From contig OY751495.1 of the NCBI GenBank assembly GCA_963565915.1, positions 3,782,001 through 3,846,000 of the forward strand: a DNA stretch of 64,000 bases, given 5' to 3'. The position numbers and the translations under genes were made by a program. The notes below the pieces were generated by a model. That model was not told where the DNA came from. It did no database searches and saw only the letters and a program-made list of their open reading frames with translations. This stretch comes from Entoloma clypeatum. Lineage: Eukaryota; Basidiomycota; Agaricomycetes; Agaricales; Entolomataceae. This document shows, piece by piece, positions 23,598 through 35,050 of this stretch (the stretch's first letter is position 1; each line of letters opens with the position of its first letter).

Positions 23598-23929
23598 TGT
23601 TGAGGTGACGCTAAGTCAAACGACGTCGCGAGCCCAAACTTAGGAACTTAGAGTGAGGAATGTGGAAAGATGAAGAAGGGGCTGTATTGCCAAGAGACCC
23701 AGCAGGAATCTCAAGAGAACAAGCTATCAAATACAAGTAAAAGTACCCTACTTATATATGTAAATACCATGAGGCTGCATTGAGGCAGCGTCATGCTGCG
23801 CGACTTCGGATCCTTCGGATCCTGCTGCATTATAATGATAAGATGTCCTTGTGTACGATACAATGTAGATAAGATATAAGATCGAGATAAGATAAGATAA
23901 AGTGAAAAAGTGAAAATACAATCATAACA
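23598..23929 (-). repeat. LTR of chromodomain gypsy element GypB
   Basis: 332 bp with TGTTGAGG...ATAACA ends. It includes direct GATAAGATAAGATAA text and the CATGAGGCTGCATTGAGGCAGC block. A second, shortened and inverted copy lies at 30688-30976. It is the 3' LTR of the minus-strand fragment to its right. Confidence 0.8.
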
Positions 23930-23940
23930 ATACCCCCTTT

Positions 23941-24841
23941 CTAGATCTCGACTTCCAGGCGAGATATGATGTCGTCCGGGGTGTCCGTGAAATTCTCATA
24001 TGGTTTAAGTTTTAATCCTTCAAAGATGTTTGCGTGTAAGCACGGGGGTGCATTCAGGTTTAATTTAAAGAAGTCCTCCACCGCTTCCTTGGCATGTTCT
24101 AGGTGATCCTCGGGTTCCCAGATGTTGTGGTCCAGAGTCAGACCTTCCCATTGCACTAAATATTCCAGCTTTCCTCTCTTCAACCTTGAGTCAATAACTT
24201 TCGCAACATCGTACTCCTCTTCGCCATTGATAACTATCGGGTTTGGTGCCTGCACCCTTTGTGATCTAAATAGTGGTTCCTTAAATAATTGGACCTGTGA
24301 TACATTGATAACTGGGTGGATTTTCCACGACTTTGGCAATTTAAGTTCCACAGCATGTGACGAAATGATTTTGGTTATGATATAGGGTCCAATCCATCGC
24401 TCGGCAAGTTTCTTTAAGGGTCGGTTCAACTTCAGGTCTCTAGTCAATAACCAAACATTGTCGCCAACTTTGTAAACTGGTGCATCATCCCGTTTCAGGT
24501 TCGCATACCATTCCATCTCTTCTCGTGCTTTTACCAGCGCCGTTTCTGCCTCCTCATGAATCTTCTTCATTCGCTTTGTGAATTCTTTTGCTGGTTCTGA
24601 CTTCTCTGCCCTCTGAGGTTCTATGCCCATCCTCGGGTTGAATCCATAGTTTACATAGAATGGTGAAAACTGAGTTGCTGTGTGTATCTTATTATTGTAG
24701 GCGAACTCCGTGCTTGCCATCCATTCGGGCCAATCTGTTTGCCGGTGGGAAATAAATGATCTTAGATACTGTTCCAACTCCTGTTTGATCCGTTCCGCTT
24801 GTCCGTCTGTTTGTGGATGGTATGTCATTGATAATTTAGTG
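23941..24841 (-). pseudogene. GypB integrase C-terminus with chromodomain, truncated
   Basis: The minus frame reads integrase core end (TYHPQTDGQAERIKQELEQY), the GPY/F region (GDNVWLLTRDLK, LAERWIGPYIITKI, HPVINVSQVQLF) and a C-terminal chromodomain (YDVAKVIDSRLKRGKLEYLV, QWEGLTLDHNIWEPEDHL, with the aromatic cage Y, W, W). Such chromodomains steer integration toward heterochromatin. The frame ends at 23941 close to the 3' LTR. The upstream end is lost at about 24841, where minisatellite begins; the extra N-terminal codons of the open frame are minisatellite. Confidence 0.85.
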
Positions 24842-25625
24842 CTCTTGGGCATGACTCGACGCTGTTGGGCATGAAAGGGGGCCGTTGGGCACATGTCATG
24901 GCAGGTGCGCAGTGCCGTACAGCGCAAAGGGAGGCCGTTGCACGCGAAGGAAGGGTGCTGGGTGTGAGTCAACGGCATTGGCGATGCGAGGCGGCCATTG
25001 GGCACGAGGATTGGGCAAGCAAGCTGGTTGTTGGGCATTAGAGGGGCCGTGGGGCACTAGTCGGGGCAGTTGGGCAAGAGGGGCAGCCGTTGGGGACACG
25101 AGGCAGCTGTTGGGCGTCAAAGGTGGCCGTTGTGCATGGGTTGATGGTGTTGAGGGCAAAGGGACGGTGTTGGGGGCAAAGGGACGGCGTGGCATGGGTC
25201 AATGGCAGTGGGCACAAGTTGGGACCGTTGGGCATGAAAGGCGGCCATTGGGTGTGGGTCGACAGTGTTGGGGGCGAAGGGATGGCATTGGGGGCGAAAG
25301 GATGGTGTTGGGCATGGTTGACGCGTTGAGGGCAAAGGGATGCCGTTGGGCATGAATGGAGGCCGTTGGGCATGAGTTGGGACTGTTGGACACAAAGGGA
25401 CGCTGTTGGGCGCAAAGGGATGCCATTGGGCGCAAAAGGATGCCATTGGGCATGAAAGGTGGCTGTTGGGTGGAAGAGAGGGCCATTGGGCATGAGTGGT
25501 GGCCGTTATGCGTGAGTAGTGGCTGTTGGGCAGATGTGGTGGCCGGGTGGAGTGGTGGTGGGGGATAAAAAAAGGGTGGGAAGGTTTTGCTGGCAGTTAT
25601 GGTTCGACTTTTGGTGATTGCTGAG
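24842..25625 (-). repeat. Minisatellite block with conserved unique tail (copy 2)
   Basis: About 690 bp of TTGGGCATGAG/TTGGGGGCGAAGG units, then the tail GGGGGATAAAAAAAGGGTGGG, GCTGGCAG and TTTTGGTGATTGCTGAG matching the tail at 15195-15284. The many PNGxPxxPT-type reading frames are translated repeat. Confidence 0.6.
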
Positions 25626-26633
25626 CCATGCACATTGTTGAAAATTGTGCCCTCAATGCCCAAACCGTGGCACCAAAACCCACAAAAATAATTCTTACCT
25701 TATGTAGACATATCTAGAAACTCATAGGAAGTATATATAGAGTTATATACATGAGCTATGGATAGTAGAAAGTTGGTGCTCCAAATTGATGCATCAAAAC
25801 ACAATGTAAATCGTGATGAACAGTGTGGCATGGTGTTTTCAAACACAAAAAACAACATTTTCTAGCTTCCTCCTTTGCACAACATTTGTACTCTAAATAT
25901 ACTATACATATGCTATTGAAACAGTGTATGTAAACCTATTCAGACCCTTCAAATGAAATTAAAGGACTTGATGAGGTGAATATGAGCAAAATAGGTCGAA
26001 AATTTGACCAAATTTTTTTTTGTTTCAGCTTTGGATTCTCCTCATTCAGGGGATCTCACAGCACATTTGTTTTCAAATTTGGCTCATTCATTAGGGAGAT
26101 ATAACACTTTTACTGAAATCTGCACATTTCCTTATTTCTATCTTATCTGGACTTCTAAAAATTATACAAAGTGCTTCAGAAGGTGTATACATATCTATTT
26201 ATAAGTTCTATCTCTTCAAACTATTATTGGACCATGAGGAAGGCACTGCGCGCGCCTGTGCGATGCATTTTGCACATTGTTTACTATTATTTGGTGTAGA
26301 GCATGGCACCTCTATGACTTAAAATCCATGGCATCATTCCATAAAATCAACACATATTTATTGACATATGATACTCTGCTACATAATTGATATAGTTTGT
26401 AAGCTGACTTGCTCCTGTGTAGCCATATTAAGGAGAAATGCGATGTTTTTTGAGTTTGTTTATATATATTTGACACATTTGATGCACGCGTGATGTGTGT
26501 CATCCAACGTCGAAACGATGCATCCACCCATTGCTGACTCTGCAATGAGGGGCACAGATCTGAAAAGGCCAGAATATATTTATAGATTTTATTTATAATC
26601 TGTCTACTTGTGATCGAGGCAGGAGGGAGCACA
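25626..26633. repeat. AT-rich dispersed repeat family D (copy 2, longest)
   Basis: About 1 kb without coding capacity. Segments recur at 22240-22430 and 33100-33360: TATCTGGACTTCTAAAAATT followed by ATACAAAGTG, GATGTTTTTTG, TTTGACACATTTGATGC, and CATCCACCCATT with TGACTCTGCAATGAGG. Boundaries and type are unknown. Confidence 0.5.
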
Positions 26634-28302
26634 CTTTATTTTTATTTTTATTTTATCTTTGGCGGAGTCGGCCCTCCAGTTTTTCCGGGTGTATTACCGC
26701 CGGGCCGGGCACCAACTGGAGTCTCGGGCTTTGGGATGTGTAAAGCGAGCTGAGGTATGCAATTTTTTTTTTTTTTAAAACCTCAATTTATATACCGGCG
26801 CCCGATCGCAGTCTGGTCTGTACTAGGTACAAGGGGTAACCACTACTGCTGAGCAGGGACTGCGGTATGAGTAGTATGGTAGAGTAAGGCCCTCTGGGGA
26901 CGGCCTATGTGCGTATCCGATAAGTAAAGGATAGAGATGGACACTGAAACATCCGTGAAAGGATATTGAGACAGCGTGTTGTAGGTGATGTGTTGTATAT
27001 AGAAAAGTAGGACAAAACAAAAACCAGAAAGAGAGACGTACGGGGGTGCTAGCCCATTCCTTATACGTGAAAGAAAGAAAAGACGGAAGGGGACGAGAAC
27101 ATTTGCCACGTAATCGTTGGGATCCCATCGGCGGCCCATCAGATCAGCGGGAGCGTGACCTTGGACAGGCCAGATGAGCGGAAGAGAAGGGGAACAGAGG
27201 GGGTGGGTTGAGGCGCAGTCTTAGGGTTGGAGTTCTTCAAGAACGCAGGGAGGTAGGAGGGCTGTGGTTGCGGCAATCCCAGCGGGGGTCCCATGTAGGG
27301 GAAGAAAGGGGGAGAGGGAGGGCATGGAGAGCGCATCCTGGGGGGGAAAGGTGGAAGCAAAGGGGAGAAAGCCTTCCGGAGAGGGGGAGGTGGGCCGCCG
27401 CATTTGGGGGCTCAGGACTCAAGGGTCTTGAAGAGCAGGGGACAGGTGCCGGTTTGGATGGCAGGGGGTGGGGTGATCTGGGTGGAGACTGACAATGTCT
27501 CTTGCCAGAGGGAGGGGGTCGCCATTCATGAGTTGACAGAGGAGCCACTGAGGCCCTTTCAGGACAGGAACAGGGAGGGGAGAGGGGGCATGAGAGGATG
27601 CAGGGGAAGTGGAGGCCACAGAGGCGTAGGAGCATGTGGGAGATGAAGGCGCCGGGGGAGGCGCTAGAGGTGTGGGTGTTCGTGGGTCTAGGGCTGAGGC
27701 CTGGACTGCCACAGAAGCGCAAGCACGAGGTGGCGCCTGGGAAGGCACAGAAAAAGGGTGGGCACTTGTAGCGGGTCTGGACCAGAGGTCTGGGCTGCTG
27801 CAGAGGCGTGGGGGACATGAGGCGTTTGCGAGGAACGTGCCTTGTGCGTGGGAGGGAGAGTCTGCATCGAGCAGGACTGGCGGGCAGCTGGTGCTGGTGA
27901 GGGAGGGGGTGGTGAGGGCGTCTGGGTGGATGAGTTCACCAACTGTTGGTGTTCTGTGTAATGGTCAATCCATGACGAGAAGTACTTTAGACGGTTTCGG
28001 AATGTTGGGGACAGTTCAGAAAAGGTGAAAGGGGACTCGCAAAAGTAGTATTTCATAGTGTCCATGCAGAATAAACATTCGAGATCGCCGAGGAAATCAG
28101 TGTGTTCTATGTTGGCAAAAACAGGGCAAACCAAGTATTTGTGGAGAGGATGATTATCTGGGAGAAGATCATTGTTACGGGGGGGAGCACCAGGAATGGG
28201 CACACTAGGTGCGTTCTGCTGCTTGGAAGGCTTCTTGCGTTCAATTCTTGCAAATGGCACAAATTTTGCACTTTGCCATTTCATGATCTTGATTTCCATT
28301 CC
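26634..28302 (-). mobile_element. LINE-like non-coding/ORF1-type remnant(s) with A-rich 3' ends
   Basis: On the minus strand an A-run (26763-26776) follows a 3' region containing CCGGTATATAAATT, shared with the LINE at 45401. A second A-rich tail of AAAAT units ends at 26634-26657. Upstream are proline-rich frames and one better one (28299-27688: KFVPFARIERKKPSKQQ, LVCPVFANIEHTDFLGDLE, TFRNRLKYFSSWIDHY), then frameshifts. It resembles an ORF1-bearing LINE relative lacking reverse transcriptase. No target duplication was found; more than one insertion may be present. Confidence 0.4.
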
Positions 28303-28496
28303 TCGGATTGTTCCGTGGAAAATACCGGTTTAAACCGATCTGAACCAGTCTTTGGCCGGTCTTTCAAATTCTAAAGTTTTGAGTGAACCGAAGACCGGCC
28401 GTGATCCGAAACCTTAAAAACCGAGACCGTCACTGGTTCGGTCCTGTCTGGTCTTGGTCTGAAATCAACAAAGGTAAACTGGACCTTGAAACACTA
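28303..28496. mobile_element. hatA-type MITE fragment inserted in GypB integrase
   Basis: ACTGGTC-rich sequence ending GGACCTTGAAACACTA, the mirrored hatA terminus, directly against GypB integrase codons. TCCATTCA after the right end resembles TCCATTCC at 28295-28302 (7 of 8), but the left terminus does not start TAGTG, so this pairing is doubtful. Confidence 0.4.
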
Positions 28497-29450
28497 TCCA
28501 TTCAGGCCAATTTGTTTGCTGATGGGAGATAAACAATCTTAGATATTGCTCCAACTCCTGGTTGATGTGTTCCGTCTGTCCGTCTGTCTGCAGGTGATAT
28601 GCCGTTGATAATCTAGTTGTGATTCCCAATATTTTATTTAGTTCCTTCATAAATATTGCCGCAAATTGTGGTCCATGATCTGATGTTAACAATTCTGGAA
28701 GTCTGTGAAGTTTCCAGACTTCATCCCGATATAATTTAGCTAATCCTTCTGCTGAGACTTCATTGCGTGTTTTGATAAAGTGTGATTGCTTAGTGGATCT
28801 GCAAGCCACAACTAATACCGCATTGTACCCCTGAGCTTCTGGGAGTCCTACAATAAAATCTGCTGTAATGGTCCAGCATGTTCTGTGTTTGCTTTTAATT
28901 TACCAGCTAGCGGTTGAGGCACGTTCTTTGATCATTGGCATTTGTCGCAGCCCTTGACATAAGCTTTGACCATGTTTGTGATTCCGGGCCACCAATAATT
29001 ACACGTAACTAATTCCAGGGTTTTCCGTTGACCCGAATGTCCAGTGACTGGATTATTGTGATGTAATTTAATGATTTCCACCCTGAATTCCTGATCCTTT
29101 GGAACATAAACCTTTCCTCTGTGCAACCATAAACCCTGCTCCTCATGCCATTGCTCCGCTCGTAATGTTTTTGTGTTTGTTTTCTTTAGTTCTTCCACCG
29201 CTTTGAGCACTTGCTCATCAAACTCTTTTGCATCCCTGATGTGTTTCAATAGTTTAGTTTCTTCTCCATCAATAAGTAGATGTTCCCGATCCATTGCATG
29301 CAAGTGGAAATATTTGGGTTTCAATAGTGTTACATCCTCATTGTCATTTTCTACCCCCTTTCTATGGTCGACTCTTCTTGAAAGAGCATCTGCCTTCTCC
29401 ATTGAAGTTCCTGCGTTGTGTATTAATTTAAAGTTGAAATGTGTTAGATA
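28497..29450 (-). pseudogene. GypB RNase H end/integrase fragment, minus strand
   Basis: 29446-28932 encodes the RNase H end, spacer and integrase zinc finger (YLTHFNFKLIHNAGTSMEKA, ALSRRVDHRKG, HHNNPVTGHSGQRKTLEL, CNYWWPG, CDKCQ). 28809-28497 encodes the integrase core (RDEVWKLHRLPELLTSDHGP, QTDGQTEHINQELEQYLR) up to NWPEWI. The frame is broken between 28932 and 28809. At 29450 it meets the plus-strand fragment head to head. Confidence 0.75.
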
Positions 29451-30687
29451 GACGAGTGGAAAGCAGCATTTACGACCCCTGATGGAGCCTTTGAACCAAC
29501 AGTCATGTTTTTCGGATTGAATAATTCCCCGAGCACGTTCCAGACCATGATGAACGATATCTTTAGGGACTTGATCGACCAGGGATATGTGGTTATTTAT
29601 ATCGATGATATATTGGTGGCAACAGAAGGAGAGGAAGGACACGACACCATAGTGGAGGAAGTTTTGAAAAGATTATGAGAAAACAATTTATTCTTGAAAC
29701 CAGAGAAATGTTTCTTTGATAGAGATGAAATGGAGTTCTTGGGACTAATTATTGGGAAAGATGGAATTCAGATGGACCCTTCGAAAGTAGACACCATCAA
29801 ACGATGGCCGACACCGACTAAGGTCAAGGAAGTACAATCATTCCTTGGACTCGCCAATTTCTATCAGAGATTCATCAAGGATTTCTCTAAAGTGGCCAGA
29901 CTATTACATAAGTTAACAAGGAAGGACATGGTATGGAAATGGAGTACGGAACAGGAGGAAGCGTTTGATGTGCTAAAGAAATTATTTATGGAAGCACCCA
30001 TATTGGTATCTCCTGATCCGGATTGGAAGTTAAGAGTAGAATCAGATGCATCGGACTTCGCCATGGGAGCGATTCTATCTATGGAATGTGAGGATGAGAA
30101 ATGGAGGCCATGTGCCTTTCCATCTAAGGGATTGAACGACGTGGAACGAAATTACGACGTACACGATAAAGAAATGCTGGGCATAATTTGAGCACTGGAA
30201 GCATGGAGACACCACCTTGAAGGAGCCAAACATAAGGTCGAGATCTGGACCAATCATAAAAACCTCGAGTACTTCATGCAGGGTCAAAAGCTTAATCGCA
30301 GACAAGCATGTTGGGCATTGTATCTAACACGTTTCAACTTTAAATTAGTACACAAGGCAGGAACTTCAATGGGGAAGGCAGACGCTCTTTCAAGAAGAGT
30401 CGACCATAGAAAGGGGGTAGAAAATGACAATGAGGATGTAACACTATTGAAACCCAAATATTTCCACTTGCGTGCAATGGATCGGGAACATCTACTTATT
30501 GATGGAGAAGAAACTAAACTATTGAAACACATCAGGGATGCAAAAGAGTTTGATGAGCAAGTGCTCAAAGTGGTGGAAGAACTAAAGAAAACAAACACAA
30601 AAACATTACGAGCGGAGCAATGGCATGAGGAGCAGGGTTTATGGTTACACAGAGGAAAGGTTTATGTTCCAAAGGATCAGGAATTCA
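29451..30687 (+). pseudogene. GypB reverse transcriptase/RNase H/integrase start, plus strand
   Basis: Begins abruptly inside reverse transcriptase (DEWKAAFTTPDGAFEPTVMF, VIYIDDILVATEG), continues through RNase H (ESDASDFAMGAILSMECEDE) to the chromovirus spacer and the start of integrase (VYVPKDQEF). TGA stops at 29676 and 30189 sit where arginine is expected (KRL-ENNLFL, LGII-ALEAW). At 30687 pol is joined directly to LTR sequence by an internal deletion. Confidence 0.8.
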
Positions 30688-30976
30688 TATTTTCACTTTT
30701 CACTTTACCTTATCTTATGTTGATCTTATCTTATCTACATTGTGTCATACATGAGGACATCTTATCAATATTGCACAGCATAATGCTGCCTCAACGCAGC
30801 CTCATGGTATTTACATATATAAGTAGGGTACTTTCACTTGTATTCGATAGCTTGTTCTCTTGAGATTCCCACTGGGTCTCTTGGCAATACAGCCCCTTCC
30901 TCATCTTTCCACCTTCCTCACTCTAAGTTCCTAAGTTTGGGCTCACGACGTCGTTTGACTTAGCGTTGCCTCAACA
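30688..30976 (+). repeat. Partial 3' LTR of GypB, plus strand
   Basis: Inverted relative of 23598-23929, lacking about the first 10 bases, ending GCCTCAACA. GypA-2 gag sequence follows without a matching duplication. Confidence 0.75.
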
Positions 30977-32589
30977 CTTAGCATCATTTAGTCGGACCCT
31001 TTGGGAAAATCCTTCTTGTCAGCTTCTAAGATTGTGGTTTCATGATTCTCAGCATCTTCCTCAGACACCTTCCTAACCCTTCTGGAGTTCTTCTTTGGCT
31101 TGCAGCAGTTGCGCGCAATATGGCCTTCTTGGTCGCAGTTGAAACACTTGTGACCATCTTTCTTCTTTGGAGTGCTACAGTCTTTAGCCAGGTGACAGAA
31201 GCGTTGACAGTTGTAGCAACAGGCTACTCCTGCTTTGTCAATCTCCATGGCCTTGCCCTGACCACCATAAGTGGTACCCGATCCGGTGCGCATGTTGCCG
31301 CCACCTCGGATGACCAGTGCGTGTCCTTCCATCTGTTGTCCCTTGTTTTGGATCTCTTTTGCATACTCGGAGTATGTCTTGCCATCACTGGCCACTTGTT
31401 CAGAGATTCTGCGGTTGATGTTCTTCTCTAGGATGTATTTCCCAGTTTCTTTGCCAAGGTTTGACAGCTTCAAGAGCTCTTCAAATTCATCCAAGAATTC
31501 ATCAATGGTGCATTTGGAGAATCGTGTGGCGATATCATCGGAGAAGCCTAGCCAGGTGATGTTCTCATTGTCAACACCAAGAGCATCTAACTTGTTACTG
31601 GCCCAGTGCCTGCCGGACCCTTCCATCATGCGGGATAGTACCGCAAGAATCTTCTGATCATCTGTGAGGCTCTTTTGGAACCTGATGTATGGTTTGGTGG
31701 CTTTCCACCACTCGTCAAAGGTGTGTCTGTCTTTGAACATCCCAGGATCCTTGATGATCTTGGATGTATCCATTGTTTGTACTGCCAGAGCTTCTGCCAT
31801 GTCTAGAGTCTGCAGAGGAGAAGAGGGGTCAGGTTGTTGGGATGAAGATGGGGTTCGGGCTACAGATAAGGATTGAAAATGAGTCCCTGTTCTAGGCATC
31901 TGTTCGATATCTGACTGCGCGGAGTCAAAATAAATTCGTCAGGAGACTCGTTGGCGGAATTGGTGGCAAAATGCTCAGGGTATTTCCTTTGTAGATCTCT
32001 AAGGAATCTCTGTTCCTGCGCGTCTGTTGGTCGCGAGAAGGGGTCAAGTCTCTCGTTTCGTGCCCAACGGTTGTACTCGGTCTGTTGCTCGTTGGTGGTG
32101 AAGTGGGCGTAGATCTGCTGCTTCGAGTAAGACGTGGTGATGCGGCTCTGGGACGTCTCAATGTGAGCGTCCTAATCAATCTTCTGCTAACAGTTGTCTG
32201 GACACCGATAAACTCTCTGATCTCTGTGATCCGACCTGTCTGAGGTCCTCCTTGAATGCAAAAGCTTTCGAGTTTGTTCTGTTGGGCGTTGTAATGCGTG
32301 ATCTGGTGTTGCCAAGCAAGATGGATGCTCTCTGCTATCTCGCCGTGGGGCGATGCTCATTGTTGTCTAGTTCTTCATCAAGCACCTGCTGTAGGATGCG
32401 ATGGATCTCCAATTTGATGTACTGCTGGATGAGCATAAAATCGATACTGTCTCGAGGACTTAGCTCCTCCTGTCGGGCTTCTGGTGTGCTGAATGGGTTA
32501 CTGGTGAAGTCTTCAAAGAAGCGCGACATCTTGACTCGTCTGGTAGTTGCTCTCTTCGCTCTGGGCGAACCTAATGAGATTTAGCAACT
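30977..32589 (-). pseudogene. GypA-2 ORF1 and Gag, broken
   Basis: 31899-30988 contains Gag joined in frame to the end of ORF1, with the capsid region, knuckles CYNCQRFCHLAKDC (one Gly changed to Cys) and CFNCDQEGHIARNC. About 20 codons are missing after DIATRFS. ORF1 upstream starts MSRFFEDFTSNPFSTPEARQ at 32529 with a true ATG and CGA at the position that is TGA in GypA-1, but is frameshifted near 32340. Confidence 0.75.
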
Positions 32590-32994
32590 TGTTATACTTA
32601 ACAAACTGTTCCAAGGTTCGGGCAGAGTATGCAGGAAGTGGAAAGGTGAGGAGCAATGTGATTGCTGAATCTAAGGAATCTAATTATGCTACAGAGGGTT
32701 TATATAGGTACTGACTATAGGCGATAGCAGATGAGTCAGTCAGTACTGCGGAAGGCAGTGCACATGAGTAAGGCGACTGCAGAAGGCTATGTACAGTGAG
32801 TAAGCTGACTGTGGAAAGCAAGTCAGCATGGGAGCGAAGTATACTAAAGGAATGACGAAGTAAGGTAGTGAGTCAGACTGGGAATCGAAGATTGCGAAAG
32901 TAGACATTAGACATAGTAAGTTCGTAAGAGGGCGCCATGTTCGGATGATAGGTAAAACATATGACGTGGTCCTCATACCATAGAGTCCATAACA
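32590..32994 (-). repeat. 5' LTR of GypA-2
   Basis: 405 bp, TGTTATAC...CATAACA. The adjacent inner sequence AGATTTAGCAA (32577-32587) is the same self-complementary primer site as in GypA-1. Confidence 0.8.
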
Positions 32995-33425
32995 ACTCAC
33001 ATGCAACGGCCACCACTTGAGCCCAATGGCCCCCACTCACACTATCAAGAGAATCCATGCCATGTGGAAGACTGGAGATAAGACTTTGTCCAATGACACT
33101 TTTCCTCAAATCGGCACATTTGATTATTTCTATCATATCTGGACTTCTAAAAATTATACAAAGTGTGTCACGAGGTGAATACATATGTGTGCGATATTTT
33201 TGGGGATTTGTTTACATGTATTTGACATGTGTGATGCGTGTGTGTCGCGCATCATGCAACATTGAACCCACACATCCACCCATTACTGACTGTGCAATGA
33301 GGAGCACACATGCCGAAAAGCTCAGAATATATATATGGATTTTTATTCAATCAGTCATGAGCAGCACAAACTGGTCATAAGCATCAAAAATGGTAAAAAA
33401 CCATTACATCAGCATGGATTAAAGG
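32995..33425. repeat. Minisatellite remnant and family D (copy 3)
   Basis: A short CCCAATGGCCCCC run (32995-33045) leads into family D text (33100-33360) with TATCTGGACTTCTAAAAATT, TTTGACATGTGTGATGCG and CATCCACCCATTACTGACTG. This mirrors the order seen left of GypA-2, as expected if the gypsy element landed in such a block. Confidence 0.45.
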
Positions 33426-33429
33426 CTTG

Positions 33430-33990
33430 CTTTCACCAATGGCCTGTCGCTGGTTTGTCGCTGGTTTTTTGCCAGTTTTTTGCTGTGGTGTCTTTCGCTG
33501 GTCAATGATATGTCGATCTGTCATTAGCATTGTTATTTTAATTTGCAGTGTTGCTGGCCCTCAAGACTTGGTTTTGCCGGTGGCCCATTCATTCGCCGAT
33601 GGTTTGTCGCCAGTTTGTCACTGGTCTTTTGCTGGTTTTTCACTGTAGCATTTTTCGCCGGTGAATGATATGCCAATCTGTCATTAGCATCATTTTTTTA
33701 ATTTGCAGTGTCGCTGGCACTCAAGACTTGGTTTTGCCAGTGGCCCATCCATTCGCCGATGGCCTGTCGCCATGTCGCCGGTTCGTCGCCGGTCCTTCCC
33801 CAGTTTTTGGCCGTGGTGTCTTTTGCCGGTGAATTATTTGCTGATCTGTTGTATGTTGTCACCGGCGACATTTTTTCTTTGCCGGTGACATTATTATTTC
33901 GCCATTCGCCGTGGTAAATTCACTGGTGCTGTAGCGAATTCGCTGCTTCTGTAATTTACCATACACTGTATGTCTTTGCTGGACCATAAA
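33430..33990. repeat. 160-bp tandem repeat, about 2.5 to 3 copies
   Basis: ATTTGCAGTGT followed by GCTGGC occurs at 33541 and 33701, TCAAGACTTGGTTTTGCC at 33561 and 33721, and ATCTGTCATTAGCAT at 33516 and 33676, all 160 bases apart; a diverged third unit starts near 33820. Within units the words TCGCCGGT/TCGCTGGT recur many times. The open frames here are by-products of the repeat. Confidence 0.7.
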
Positions 33991-34739
33991 TTACAATACA
34001 ATGTAGGTTGAGTATGTGACAGAGGTACTTATGATGCACTATTTAAGGCTCCCCCGCTTTTTGGGTCAGGACCCCCAGCGACAACACTAAAGGACCATCC
34101 AGTGGTTTCGACCAATTCAGAGAGGAGGGAGTCAAAGAACGGGCCAAGGTTAGTGATGCCTCTGTGAAGTATATGAGTTTAAATGAACCCCGAACACATT
34201 GTAGAACACACTCAGCGTAGTCTTGAGGAGTAGGATTGTGCTGGTCCTGAGGAGCTTTGTTCTCTTGGAGTGCCCTTAACTTGGCTTTGATGCTGTCCTG
34301 GTAATCTTCTGTTTCCGCAAGCCATGCCGTGTTGGTATGCCATTTGATCACTTCAAGGGTTTGTTTGCCAGTGATCTTATTTTCTCAAATTTCCTTGAGC
34401 ACAGCCGGCTTGATGTGTTCATCATACACTTTATTTGAATAGTACTCGATTGCATGCCACCCATGCTGTCGGATCTTCAGAAGTGTGACCAAGGGCTTTT
34501 TGAGGTTCACAGCCTTGCGAGTGTTTTCCTTCATATGGTTAGGAAACCATTCAAAGAGTTGCTGTGAATGTGTTCAGTTAAACTCAGGGTTGTATAATAC
34601 ATTTTCTATCAGAATGTATTTTCTTGATGCTTGCTATTTTTTGGCTTTTTCTTCCTCACGTCGTTCATCAATTGAGGATTGTTCTGCAAGTTCGCCTAGG
34701 TCGGAATCATTGACATGGAGCAATTCAGGAAACTGTTGG

Positions 34740-35050
34740 TGTTGAAACTTTTCCCATCACGTAGATTAGATTAGATTAGATTACATCACGTGACCTTTAC
34801 ATATCTTCATTACATACTTGTTTGGTTGGTACAAACAGTAGTACGGTATATAAGACCAGGAAACTGTCAATACCAACAAGTTGTCTCTTGACTCTTAACC
34901 AGCTCCATCGCTCTCACCAGCCTCAACCGCTCTCACCAGCCTTACCCCCCTCCAAACCATGTAAGTGACTATAGCGGTATCGTAGAGTACTTCCACTGTA
35001 GCCGTGTTGCTCAGTACGCCTGTGGCTAGCGCCCAGGTGGAACTTCAACA
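34740..35050 (+). repeat. 5' LTR of CopA
   Basis: TGTTGAAAC...CTTCAACA. Holds four ATTAG units (34761-34780 region), CACGTG near 34789, and TATATAAG near 34856 as core promoter. Confidence 0.9.

Larger units (their letters stand above)
22755..32994 (-). mobile_element. Gypsy element GypA-2, disrupted by later insertions and deletion
   Basis: Two LTRs of the same family and orientation (22755-23153 and 32590-32994, about 400 bp each) bound this region. Next to the left LTR are the polypurine tract, ORF3 and the integrase C-terminus; next to the right LTR are the primer site, ORF1 and Gag. Everything between Gag and integrase has been replaced by chromodomain-gypsy fragments, minisatellite, family D and LINE-like sequence. 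Flanks ACTTG and ACTCA agree at only 3 of 5 positions but both lie in minisatellite text, so one original element is likely rather than proven. Confidence 0.6.

Noticed and set aside
23941..25038. 365-codon ORF taken as one protein
   Set aside because: Only the part below 24841 is GypB integrase; the N-terminal 70 or so codons are minisatellite joined at a breakpoint.
24896..25663. Several 100-155 codon ORFs translating as repeated MPNGPLxHPT-like text
   Set aside because: They are the minisatellite read in frames without stops; the unit is not a multiple of three throughout and the same pattern appears in every block.
27208..28028. Plus-strand Gly/Arg-rich ORFs
   Set aside because: Reverse complement of a proline-rich LINE-like frame; the A-rich tails place the coding strand on minus.
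28295..28504. 8-bp target duplication TCCATTCC/TCCATTCA for the hatA fragment
   Set aside because: One mismatch and, more importantly, the left side lacks the TAGTG terminus and is not GypB sequence, so the pairing may be chance.
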